From Torymus aiolomorphi (taxonomy: Eukaryota > Arthropoda > Insecta > Hymenoptera > Torymidae), in NCBI GenBank assembly GCA_036365515.1, contig CM070874.1, positions 175,334,297 to 175,398,296 of the forward strand: a stretch of DNA of 64,000 nt. The letters are read 5' to 3'. A program made the translations under genes and the position numbers. Positions within the stretch are counted from its first letter, which is position 1, and the number at the start of each line of letters is the position of its first letter. The notes below the pieces were generated by a model. The model was given only the letters and a program-made list of their open reading frames with translations, searched no databases and had not been told where the DNA came from. Positions 48,990 to 59,222 of this stretch are shown here, one piece after another.

Positions 48990-49295
48990 GTGAATAATGT
49001 ATACGCAGCACGTCGTTCGTGCGACATTGAGTCACCGACCTCGTATAATCAAGTTAAACGACGACTAAGCCCGAAAACACTAGTACCAATGCCAGCAGAT
49101 AGGGAAGGGCTAAAATCAAGAACTTGCATCCCGACATCAAAATCCCCATAAGAACCGAGATAGGAGGATCAGGAAGAAAAATTAATAGGTCAAATCAACG
49201 TTCGACCAGACAACCTCAAAAATGCTGAAAGGGTCATTTGAAACTTAAACCTGATAACCACTAATTCAAAGTGAAACTGACGAGTATTATTATTA

Positions 49296-49338
<43 letters not shown>

Positions 49339-49496
49339 CATCATTATTTTTATTATTTTTACTATAATTATTATCATTCATAACTCGTATTATTATATTT
49401 TATCATTTACTTATCAATAAATTTTTGTAACGGGAAATCTCTGATGCATAATACATTGTTGAATCTCTATGACATTCAACAGTCTAAGGGGGGAGG
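48990..49496 (+). other. LTR-element internal end with ATT repeat and polypurine tract
   Basis: No pol-like frame is recognised in 48990-49280; a short open stretch with KTLVPMPADREGLKS is too weak to name. An ATT microsatellite lies at about 49286-49340. AAGGGGGGAGG at 49486-49496 directly precedes the LTR, as a polypurine primer should. GAATAATGTATAC at 48992-49004 resembles GAATAATATAC at the other end of the giant element. Confidence 0.6.
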
Positions 49497-50178
49497 TGTT
49501 ACGTCCGGAGACGTATTATAGAGATTTAGAATTCATTCTGAAAGTTTATTCACATCAGATATTTTCCGACATATAAACGCGAGAATGCAACGCAGCATTT
49601 CGCTCAGGCATCGTACCGTAGACCGTGTGAGGTAGAGAGCCATCGACCTCCAGAAGACAGTGGCGTGCAATTTTTTAACAAATCAGCATTTCACAATGCT
49701 ACCACTTAAATGCTACGCGTATTAGCCGCAACCGAAAATTTCTTAATAAAGATGATCTCAATTTATCATCTATAACCCAATTAAACCGCATAATAAAACT
49801 GCGAAATGCATCATGCACGTTAGTCACAGCGTACAAGAACCCTGGAGAGCTCCGTCAAACTCAGACGACATTCGAGTCAAGTTGAAATCGTAAGCCTTAC
49901 TCATCTAGCAAGCAGATCTTATAAATTATTGAAATTGTAATAGTAAGCCTTACTCATCTAGTAAGCAGATCTTGTAAGTTATTTATAGTAAATTTATAAA
50001 AGCAAGTGTAAATTCTTAACGTAAAGAACAATTATAAAAAAAGAATTGTAAGTAAAATTACAACGCATCGATCTACCAGAACCCAGCAGCTTGTAGTGGT
50101 AAATAAATTATTGTATTTTATATAATAAACATACATAAAACCAATTACTATTTATTTCCACTCATTCCGGACTTCACA
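49497..50178 (+). mobile_element. LTR, 682 bp
   Basis: Starts TGTTACGTCCGGAGACG and ends CCGGACTTCACA, which are imperfect inverted termini of the TG...CA form. AATAAA-type signals lie near 50103 and 50130. It follows a polypurine tract and precedes a primer-site-like repeat, so on present evidence it ends one internal region and begins another, as in a tandem or recombined insertion. The family is Ty3/gypsy or BEL/Pao; I cannot decide. Confidence 0.75.
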
Positions 50179-50490
50179 TTGGTTCCGGTACGAATCGAAC
50201 ATTAGTTCACTAGACTGTTTAAAATAAAAGAATAAAAATAACTATATTTCGGAACGTCACATTGGTTCCGGTACGAATCGAAAATTAGTTCACTAGACTG
50301 TTTAAAATAAAAGAATAAAAATAACTACATTTCGGAAGTCACATTGGTTCCGGTACGAATCGAACATTAGTTCACTAGACTGTTTAAAATAAAAGAATAA
50401 AAATAATTATTTCTCGGACTTCACATTGGTTCCGGTACGAATCGAACGTAAGTTTACTAGATTTATACGAAAAATAAGACCGGAGTAAGA
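50179..50490 (+). repeat. 82-bp leader repeat, four copies, with primer-site-like start
   Basis: TTGGTTCCGGTACGAATCGA begins at 50179, 50262, 50344 and 50426, each except the last followed by TTCACTAGACTGTTTAAAAT. The first copy begins just after the LTR, where a primer binding site is expected. The complement contains GTTCGATTC, a typical tRNA T-loop sequence, but the spacing to CCA is not standard. Confidence 0.8.
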
Positions 50491-52256
50491 GGAAACGAAT
50501 AGTATATTAAAATTACTAAAAATATCACTACTAACTGATTCCGAGCTTCTCGTTTTGCAGTAAGAAGTTGAGAGGATCATTGTAGCGTGATCGTTTAAAC
50601 TTCTGAAGATTAACGTGTACGGCTCGTCCAGAGAATACTAACATATTAACAGATAAATAGAAGAAGAAAGTAGACGATGTTATAGAAATAGGGAAAGAAG
50701 AAAGGGTAACCCAAATACAAATAATCAAACGTAAACGAAGATAAAAAAAAAGATTTCACATAAAGATAAAATAAAAATAAATCAAAATATATAAGTAAAT
50801 AGCATCACGAAAATATATTTTACAAACAAGAAAAATAAAGTGAAAAATTGATATAGGGAAACATTAAGAAACAAATAAGTAAATAATATCAGTAAAAACA
50901 AATAACTAAAATATTAGTGAAAAAAAAAATAAACAAATGAATAAATAAATAAAAAGAAATTTAAATAACTAAAACAAATCCAACACGAATGAGAAAAATG
51001 AAATAATAATACAAAATAATAATCATTGAATTGATAAATATTATATTTTACATAAATAAGAAATAAGAATATCAGAAATCAAATTACACGATAAACATTA
51101 AGAAAAGAGGTATAAAATTGGCAAATAAATAAATAAATTGAAACAAATTAAAAATACATATTGAAATCAAAAGATATTATACGGAAAAAATAGCAGTCAA
51201 AGAAAACACGACAAGTGAGAAAAAAAAATCAATAATAAAATATTTAAAAGGAAAAATAATAAAACAAAAGAGAAACATTACAATTCATAAACAAGAATAT
51301 TAAAAGAACAAACAAAGATTATAGGGAAAAGATTAAGAATAATTGCCAAATAAGTTGGAAATATATACGGGAAAAATAAAGAATACAATAAAGGGTTAAA
51401 CGCAAGAAAGGAAAATTAATAATAATTTAAAATAAAAATTATTAATTAAATAATTCGTGTATAAATAAATAGTGTATTTTAAATAATAAGATATAAAAGC
51501 ACTAGAAAAATAAAGTAAACGGAAAATAGAAGTAATGGAGATACAAAAGCATCAAATAAACAAATTATAAAATCATATAAAACAATTACAAAAATATAAG
51601 TATACACAAAAAATAGTAGAACTAATAATAAAATCATATCGAAAAAGAAACATTATAGATATCATAAACAAAAGAGTAATATATCATATCAGAAAAGCGC
51701 AGAAAAAAGGGATTATAACCAGATAGACGACACAAAGTAACCCAGATTGAATAAAAAAAGCAAGTAGACGATATAAATAACCAAACGAACGCTTTCGAAA
51801 AGAAACTAAGAGTTTTAAGACTAGATTACTAACCATACTGAAACATAAATAAAAAGAATAAAGAATAAAACATAAGAAACGAATGAAGAGAAATAAATAA
51901 AAGGAAATAAATAATAGAGAATTTACACGATACAAAATAGAAAACATATGAGAGATATAATCAGTGTATAAAATAATCGAGTCATTTTTAATCAAAATAA
52001 GGAAATCAAAATAATAATAAAAAAATAACTAAACAAACGAAAAGTATTACAATAAAAGTAAGAATATTATAATGAAGAATCATACAAAAACAGAATTACA
52101 ATAAAATATTACATTGCAAAAGGAAATATAATAAAATAAGAAAATAAACAACACTCAAACGAGAAAATGAAAGAAAGACAATAATAAACAAAATAAAAGA
52201 TAAATTCAAAAATAAACTACAATAATAATTACGAACATTTAATAAAATGAAAAGCG
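50491..52256 (+). other. AT-rich leader, no gene seen
   Basis: About 1.75 kb, strongly purine-biased on the plus strand (A with some G), dominated by AATAAA-like strings. Short frames only. It fits a long untranslated leader of the LTR element before its gag-like gene. Confidence 0.55.
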
Positions 52257-53337
52257 ATGATGAATAATCAAGCTAATATATTTTATAATTTTGAACAACA
52301 AAACCATTATTATACTAAAGTATTTCATTGTCAAATTTGCCGAGATCAATATCACGAAGCATTGTTTTGCTCTAATGCAGTTTGTGTTTTTTGTAAAAGT
52401 AAAGATCATATATCATATCAAAAATAAAATAGAACTTTTCTGTAAACGCTGTAATCATAGAGGACATTCTGTAGATAAGTGTACATTTAACCAAACAAAT
52501 GAGGTTTATTGCCAATACTGTCAAATCATAGGACATACAGCTACTCAATACCCTGTTGTAAAGAAATATGAACTTGATTGTGATTATTGCGGAAGCACGG
52601 GTCACTCAACTAAAGACTGCTTGTCAGCAGTATGCATGAAATGCAATAAACTCGGGCACTGGATGAAATACTGCCCTATAAACGAAAAAATAATATGGTG
52701 CGCGTTATGTAAGAAAGAAAACCACGATGCATCAGATTGCAAGCGTGCGATTTTAAGAAATAGAATAATTTGCCAAATTTGCGAGGTCGTCACACATACT
52801 GCAGCATATTGCCCAGATCGAAATACAAGTTTAAAAATGACTACCAATTACACGAATATTAGCCCAAATTATAGAAGTTTAGAAAACAAATACACGTACC
52901 ACATACAAAGCAATTCAAGGAATACAAACAGATTCAATAACATCAAACAACAAAATTACAAACCAAGAAATATGATTTTTAATAATCAACAACCCAATAC
53001 AGTAAATAGAAAAAGAATTCAATGTGAATGTTGCAAAAGAATCGGGCATGACATCGACAACTGCAGAAAACTTAAAAATCTTATAATGCAATATAATGCA
53101 ATGGGAAATTATTGTGATCTTTGTAAAAATCCAGATCATACTACTGAAGAATGTGAGGAAATTAAACAATATCCAAGTATTAATACTGATGAATTATACC
53201 ATAATGTTACAAAAGAAACAATTAACGAATCAAAAATTCAGAAAAACAAAGTTAATTCAATGGATATTGAAAGGTATAATAGTAATGAACTAATTACAGA
53301 AAATAAAGTAAATAAAAATAAACAGGAAACTAATATC
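52257..53337 (+). pseudogene. Gag-like zinc-knuckle protein, ten motifs, frameshifted
   Basis: The start is ATG-ATG at 52257 (MMNNQANIFYNFEQQ). The first frame runs into TAA at 52425, and an A-run at 52420-52424 shifts it into the main frame. Ten CCHC (C-x2-C-x4-H-x4-C) motifs can be counted, eight intact: CQICRDQYHEALFC, CKRCNHRGHSVDKC, CDYCGSTGHSTKDC, CMKCNKLGHWMKYC, CALCKKENHDASDC, CQICEVVTHTAAYC, CECCKRIGHDIDNC and CDLCKNPDHTTEEC. One has lost its last Cys (CQYCQIIGHTATQY) and one spans the frameshift. Such motifs bind single-stranded nucleic acid in retroelement Gag proteins, which usually have one to three. The position 2 kb after an LTR supports Gag. Beyond about 53337 the frame (to 53562) is antisense Penelope sequence. 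Confidence 0.8.
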
Positions 53338-53886
53338 ATATCAAAAAATTGTTCTTTTGATGTGGTATTCTTCGCTTGTAATTTTTGTTTTTTCGATATA
53401 CATTCAAATTTTTTAATTAAATTTCTGTTGTGTTTTTCTCTAATCAATTTGGCTTTTTTGTTAGTATATGTAAAGAAATTATTAATAGATAAATTATCAA
53501 TGTTGAGTTCTGAAATTAGGTTTTTAAGAGAAGATAATGATTTATTTAAAAAATTCATATGAAAATTGATATCACGGATTTCTAGATTTAAAAGTTTAAA
53601 GGAGATATGTTTTTCCATATCAACGAGTCTTAGTTTGCAAAATTCACTGTGAAACGAAAAAGTACGAAAGCACTTACTTAAATTTAACATATGTTGAGGA
53701 AAGATGTTGTTGGATCTGCACCTTAAAAGAAACCAGCGTTGCGGAATTGATACGGCGAGTTGATAGTTTAAATTAATCCATCGTTTCAGATGTCGTTTAA
53801 TTTGTGGACCATGTATATTTTCGATGTAGTTGAAAAACGTCTGTCCTTGGAGTTGAGTGCGTGAGTCCATATCTGATCTAAGACAA
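53338..53886 (-). mobile_element. Penelope-like element, N-terminal coding fragment
   Basis: Minus-strand frame from ATG at 53870, coding-like to about 53338: FFNYIENIHGPQIKRHLKRW, EFCKLRLVDMEKHISFKLLN, LEIRDINFHMNFLNKSL and NKKAKLIREKHNRNLIKKFE. This resembles the N-terminal region before the RT of PLEs. The frame then runs on into antisense gag-like sequence, so the element is broken at about 53338. It lacks RT and endonuclease. Confidence 0.65.
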
Positions 53887-53999
53887 TTTTATTGTGTAGA
53901 ATATGAGTAAAATATCGCACTCCCAAATTTTTTCTAAGAAGGTGATGAGTTAAGTCGATCTGACGGAGGCGAGGATTAGAAATCAAAATTTCAACGATT
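53887..53999 (+). mobile_element. Penelope-like element, 3' end in opposite orientation
   Basis: GTGTAGAATATGAG encodes the last codons (VEYE and stop) of the same PLE type as at 21-22.8 kb. The 106 bp at 53894-53999 match 22728-22833 almost exactly (TCGATCTGACGGAGGCGAGG). It abuts the 5' end of the minus-strand fragment, giving a back-to-back pair. Confidence 0.8.
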
Positions 54000-54426
54000 A
54001 TAATATGAGATAAATTATAGACTACCTAATGAATATAATTCCTTTATAAAATCTTGTAATTTTCTGGCTTCAAAATAATATTATTACTGCGTCTCTGCGT
54101 CGAGAAAGTATTAGGATCGCACGTTGGTGGGAGATGTTACTAAGTAGTCTGTAGGCTGGCTTACATCTATGACTATCATTGGCAAAAATTCCCACCTCTA
54201 CTATTACATGTCTCCTTACTACCTCGCGCCTGTCGCTACCGCTGTAAATTGCGTTCCCCACCAGTCCTATAGTCACTATGTATTAGTATCGTCTGTTATA
54301 TATCTCTAACTTACACAAACACATAGACTCGGTATATAAGGCAAAAATTTTAAATTATTAAACCTTGACACGTGGGGTCTTTCCCTGTGATTTATGTACT
54401 TGACTAAGTTCTTATGTAAGTTTACC
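54000..54426. other. No gene recognised
   Basis: Mixed-composition spacer with a locally GC-richer stretch (TAGTAGAGGTGGGAATTTTT on the minus strand; CTACCTCGCGCCTGTCGCTA). Short frames on both strands lack supporting features. Confidence 0.5.
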
Positions 54427-55590
54427 CTTATAAAAATATCCTATAGAAAATCCTGTAGGAAATGCTATAGAAAATCCTGTAGGCATTCCGTAGAAATCCT
54501 ATAGGAATCCTATAGGATACTCTATAAGCAGTCCTATATGAAATTCTATATAGGAAGTTCTATAGGAAATCCTATGTGAATTTCGCGCTTTTCCTGTAGG
54601 AAATCCTATAGGAAATTCTGTAGGTAATTCTGTAGGAAAAACTGCAGACAATTTTACATGGAAAATCCTGCAGGGAATTCTGGAGTATTTTCGTGAAAAC
54701 AGTTTATAGAGGTTTAGCATCTTATTTAGCGTTGTAACATCGCACAGCAAAATCAGTGGCAAACAGTCCTAGGTAAGGAGTTGCACCTAGGGACTGCCGT
54801 GCCCGACTGCCGGCGCTTACCGATTAAGCCCAATGAGCTTAGATATCAAAATCAAGGTAATCCTTGTCACATTGACTCTCCGTAAAGTCGTTCAAACGGT
54901 TGAATCTCACGGCTTTACATACCCTCGCGGTTCCAATGTGTTTATGAGAGTCTCGACTGTTGCGCCCCATAGCGGCATAGCAGCGAACATACATAAACGA
55001 GGCTTTGGAGAAGCAAGCTTCAACCGCATGCCGCAGCGCAGCGCAGCAGCCGGGACTCTCATAAACACATTGGAACCGCGAGGGTATGTAAAGCCATGAG
55101 ATTCAACCGTTTGAACGACTTTACGGAGAGTCAATATGACAAGGATTACCTTGATTTTGATATCTGAGCTCATTGGGCTTAATCGGCAAGCGCCGGCAGT
55201 CGAGCACGGCAGTCCCTAGGTGCAACTCCTTATCTAGGACTGTTTGCCACTGATTCTGCTGTGCGATGTTACAGCGCTTAATAAGATGCTAAACCTCTAT
55301 AAACTGTTTTCACGAAAATACTCCAGAATTCCCTGCAGGATTTTCCATGTAAAATTGTCTGCAGTTTTCCTACAGAATTACCTACAGAATTTCCTATAGG
55401 ATTTCCTATAGGATTTCCTACAGGAAAAGCGCGAAATTCACATAGGATTTCCTATAGAACTTCCTATATAGAATTTCATATAGAAGTGCCTATAGAGTAT
55501 CCTATAGGATTCCTATAGGATTTCTACGGAATGCCTACAGGATTTTCTATAGCATTTCCTACAGGATTTTCTATAGGATATTTTTATAAG
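54427..55590. mobile_element. 1.16-kb foldback element B
   Basis: Palindrome centred near 55008. It begins CTTATAAAAATATCCTATAG and ends with the reverse complement. Outer arms are repeats of CCTATAGGAAATCCTGTAGG type. The middle has CAGTCCTAGGTAAGGAGTTG, then the core: GATATCAAAATCAAGG, TGACTCTCCGTAAAG, GGTTGAATCTCACGGCTTTA, ACCCTCGCGG, CCCCATAGCGGCATAGC and GCAAGCTTC. The core matches foldback A at 4.2-5.5 kb. Mirror-image frames (54833-55099 and 54907-55173) are palindrome artefacts. Confidence 0.88.
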
Positions 55591-55800
55591 AGTATATTGT
55601 AATACCATCGAAGTTATAGTGAAAAAACATACATGTACATAAAATTTGTTTAATATTTTTGTTAAATTAGCTCCTGAAGAGGGACATATAATAAAAAATG
55701 TCCGAAACGTCGACTAAAACAAATATATAGATGTGTTGTGTTTTATTGCAATCTTTGCCATAAAAATCAACACACCACTTGGTAGATATGGCCATTAGTA
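55591..55800 (+). mobile_element. Penelope-type terminal repeat with hammerhead-like motif
   Basis: CTGAAGA (55674-55680), GGACAT paired with ATGTCC across an A-rich loop, then GAAACGTCG (from 55704). This resembles a hammerhead core (CUGANGA, stem II, GAAA) with one core change. The same layout is in the 3' UTR of the PLE at 17.98 kb. No RT is nearby. Confidence 0.5.
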
Positions 55801-56120
55801 TCAATTACACTTATTAAAATTTTATTAATAAATAAAACTGTTTTCTTTGTTGTTCTTTGTTGTTTGTTAAACAATTTGACTTAATACAAAAAATATCTGT
55901 TTTGTTTTTTCATTTACGTATCCTATACAAACAATTAATTATCGTTATAAAAAATTTTAAATGAATACATTAGTTTGAGAAAGAAAAGTATGTATTGGCA
56001 ATAATCTAATAAGTATTTGTTTTGAAACAGATATTTAACTACTATCATGCTCGGCTTAGTGGTTTAAAGTTAATCCATCATTGTTACAATCATACAAAAA
56101 TAATAACTAAGTTATACTTC
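55801..56120. other. AT-rich spacer, nothing recognised
   Basis: No frame, repeat or RNA feature stands out. Confidence 0.5.
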
Positions 56121-56327
56121 TTAAGGTGATGCGATACCCACGCTATTACTCAAAATTGGGTTCCCGTTTTTCTCATTCAATTTTTATTTTTAAGAAAAAA
56201 ACTCTTTGATACGTTGTAGTTCTTTATTAAACTTAAAACGTGTCAGAGAGTTTTTTTCAAAAAGTTTAAAATTGAAGGAGAAAAACGGGAACCCAGAATT
56301 GAGTAATTGTGTGGGTATCCACCTTAA
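56121..56327. mobile_element. 207-bp palindromic MITE with TTAA ends
   Basis: TTAAGGTGATGCGATACCCA at the left and TGGGTATCCACCTTAA at the right. Arms include GGGTTCCCGTTTTTCTC and its complement. TTAA on both outer edges suggests piggyBac-type target use, but the inner ends are not diagnostic. Confidence 0.75.
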
Positions 56328-56705
56328 CAAAAGTCAATGAATCGTTTTGAAATTTAACAGAAAGGTAGTTTTTTTATATCTAAGAATCGCTTTCTTTGCC
56401 CAAAAAAATCTGACTTTTGCGATTAAAGATATTTTATATTTTTATGAAATATTTTTATGAAATTTTTACGAAATTCATATTTTGAAAGTCAATTTTTATC
56501 GTTGCTCTAGTACACGTTGCCGCGGGAGTCAATCTGAAATGACTTTCTCGGGGATATGCCCTAGATCGAATACAATAATTATTTTTTTTATATATGATAT
56601 ACAAATTAAATAGAACGATTGCATATTTTGCTCTAGACTTTATATTTGTGTTTTGGGGCTAATTTGGAATGAGTAACAAAATTTTGAGCTGAACAGTTGA
56701 CATGA
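56328..56705. other. AT-rich spacer, nothing recognised
   Basis: Contains short Lys/Phe-rich frames only. Confidence 0.5.
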
Positions 56706-56710
56706 AATTA

Positions 56711-56764
56711 CACACACACACACGCGCGCGCGCGTGCGTGCGTGCGTGTGTGTGTGTGTGTGTG
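56711..56764. repeat. CA-CG-TG palindromic microsatellite
   Basis: Runs from ACACACACAC through CGCGCGCGCG to GTGCGTGCGT and TGTGTGTGTG, about 54 bp of strictly alternating purine-pyrimidine sequence that is also self-complementary. Confidence 0.95.
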
Positions 56765-57359
56765 CTGTTTATCGTTACCATCAATACGTTTTGTTTCTAA
56801 ACATTACCAGATGACATTTCACGTATGAAACTGCAACTGCCAACGTTTGATTTATACAAGCAATAAAAGTATATTGTTCAAGGATATTGAAGGATACTAA
56901 AGTGAGAAAGTAATAGACAATAAAAGACAGATAATTTAAAGAGAAAGAAAAAGCCAAATTTCAAAACGATTCTTCGACTTCTACTCCTGTTATCGTTAAC
57001 GAAAGAAAACGCACTTGTTTTCAAAAATACTTTTTTTCGCGGAAACAAATCAACATAACCTCATGAAATTTTAACACAATGTTGTACTGGATAAGTGTAA
57101 TAAGTGGTAAAAATTTTGAGGGGATAAATGAAAAAGTTTTTGAGATATTAATTAAAGAATTATAAACCATATTTTCATTAATAACATATGACAGGCCAAA
57201 GATAATTTGAATTAAAAAAAAAGAAATTGTAGGTAATTTAACGACCTTTCAAGAAAAATGTATTACATTAAGTAATACTGGCTGTAACAAATTAAAAAAT
57301 CAAAAAAAACGAAAATTTCAAAATCGTTTTTTGGTTATAAAAAAAAAAAATCTATAAAA
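56765..57359. other. AT-rich spacer, nothing recognised
   Basis: AT-rich, with A-runs and no coding frame. It ends at the third copy of the hairpin-ended family. Confidence 0.5.
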
Positions 57360-57672
57360 TCAAAAAGTTGGTTATACTATCTCTATTCTCCTCCGAAACG
57401 AAGAGAATAAGCCTTTTCCGATGTAAATCGGTCGATCGGTTCAAAAGTTGTCGCCTGTATACACACGCACACGCACACGCACACGCACGTACGCACGCAC
57501 GCACGCACGCACGCACACACAGACACACACACACACAGATACGAACATTTTTTTTATCAAAAACAACGAATTTTAGCGCCAAAAGTCTTAATACATGTTT
57601 TTGAACATCTTTTGTTTCAAAAATTATTTTCACCGTTATACAAAGCTTCCTCTTTGAGGAAGCAAAATAAAA
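57360..57672 (-). mobile_element. Hairpin-ended non-autonomous element, copy 3
   Basis: CGGTCGATCGGTTCAAAAGT, a CA/CGCA run (57459-57538), ACGAACATTTTTTTTATC, and TATACAAAGCTTCCTC-TTT-GAGGAAGC ending at about 57662. The order is as in copies 1 and 2, though the microsatellite differs. Confidence 0.65.
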
Positions 57673-57997
57673 TATCACAATTCTTTTTAAATCTTTAAGC
57701 CACGGAGCTAATAGCTCGTAAGTAGCGAACTACGCGCATGTTCCCGAAATATGACGAACCACGCGGAATAGCGCGACACAAGCACATATCAAGAACGAAC
57801 ATAACGTCAATGTCAATGTGGAAATTCCCTAAAGGACTCTCTACATCATTTACCGTGCTTCGTGTACCTTGTACCAAGCCGTCGAATATCTATGAATCTG
57901 ACATGATGTAAAGAGTCGATCCTTTAGTAAAAGGGACATCGATCTTTATATCGACTGTGCACAACCGATTATCGTAAGACTGAAATCACATGGAGCG
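57673..57997. other. No gene recognised
   Basis: Mixed composition, locally GC-richer. A short minus-strand frame (57695-57877) has no recognisable features. Confidence 0.45.
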
Positions 57998-58118
57998 GCA
58001 TAGAGCAGTGGCATAGAGGTTGCGTCACGGAGACAGCCAATCAGAGATATTCTGATAATGTAAACGTAGCTCTGATTGGCTGTCTCCATGACGCATCCTC
58101 TATGCCACTGCTCTATGC
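57998..58118. repeat. 121-bp long hairpin
   Basis: Arms of about 48 bp: GCATAGAGCAGTGGCATAGA, then GAGACAGCCAATCAGAG, and the complement after a 23-bp loop. Two or three mismatches. It could be a tiny MITE or a hairpin-RNA source. A second hairpin (GTGCGAGAGAGACAG with CTGTCTCTCTCGCAC) lies at 58181-58230. Confidence 0.85.
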
Positions 58119-58609
58119 TTAGAGCATATACTCCTGGAGGCAGTAAGTTAAATGGGGAAACCGTGATCGGTTTTCGTACGGTGCGAGAGAGACAGCAAGC
58201 AAGAGTGTCCCTCGTCTGTCTCTCTCGCACAAAGCTGTGATTGGCTACTCGCACTCCCCTCCAAACCAAGCTTAACTGAGATTTTCAACGTACGTAAACC
58301 AGGAAAGAAATGAAAATGCCATGGACCAAACACTTTTTTATTAAATAAACATAATAAAATTTTGTATTTTTATTCAATAATTGAAAATCTTGAAATATTT
58401 AACTAGGTTTTTTTTTATTATGAAGTACTTAAAAATAATGATATATAAATACTTTGAGTGTTATGAAGTGACACAATAGAAAATTAATTCATAGTAACAT
58501 TATTTTGTTTAAAAGTAAATTCATTTTGTACTTTTTATTCAAATAAGATATATTACTGAGATTATAAAGTGCAAAATTTAAATAAAATATACACACTCAG
58601 CCCAAAAGT

Positions 58610-59045
58610 ACGCTTTGTTACCCGAAAAAGAATTAATCAATAGATGAATACTTTTGAAAAGTATTAGTCAGTCGATAAATACTTTTTTTAAAGATGTTGG
58701 CTTGACAAAAGTACTAATTGTGCGATTAATATTTTTGAAAAGTATTATACTTGCAATTATTACATTTAAAAAGTATAAATTAAACGATAAATACTTTTTT
58801 TAAAGATGGTGGCTTAACGAAAGTATTAACCGCACGATAAATACTTTTGAAAAGTAATAAACTAGCAATTATTACTTTTTTGAAGTATTAATCGAAGGAT
58901 AAATACTTTTGTTAAAGACGGAAACTTGATAAAAGTATTAAGCGCACGATTAATACTTTTGAAAAACATTAAAAGTACGTTTTGTACTTTTAAAAAGTAT
59001 TGAACTCGCATTGCATACTTTTAAAAAGTATTAATACGCGGTATA
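58610..59045. repeat. About 125-bp tandem repeat built on a palindrome
   Basis: Three imperfect units with GATAAATACTTTTTTTAAAG, GGCTTGACAAAAGTA and the 20-bp palindrome AATACTTTTGAAAAGTATTA. Units diverge towards the right. Confidence 0.8.
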
Positions 59046-59159
59046 ATACTTGTCTCGCGACTGTTGCAGTTTCGATTTGCCTCTGCCAGTGCCTCTGCTA
59101 AATAAAAGCTTATAAAAAGCATTTTTAAAGTTTTTCAAATTTGTTGAGATTCTTTCTAA

Positions 59160-59222
59160 ATGGACAAAATTAATTTAAGTGAAGGAGAATATATATCCTT
59201 CATACCAGATGGTTTACCAAGT
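59160..59222 (+). CDS. Possible short first coding exon
   Basis: ATG followed by 21 codons (MDKINLSEGEYISFIPDGLP and S), then a strong donor GTAAGT at 59223. A TATAAA lies about 50 bp upstream, within GCTTATAAAAAGC. No matching downstream exon was found in the window, and the repeat upstream makes the context weak. Offered as a candidate only. Confidence 0.25.

Noticed and set aside
48990..49280. End of an LTR-element pol gene
   Set aside because: Only a 38-codon open stretch; no integrase or RNase H motif is seen, so no gene is called.
50179..50200. tRNA gene or exact tRNA primer site
   Set aside because: The T-loop-like complement is present, but distance to the CCA complement is about three bases too short and no tRNA fold is seen.
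54833..55173. Mirror 88-residue frames on both strands
   Set aside because: Identical proteins from the two arms of a palindrome; no start context and no homology.
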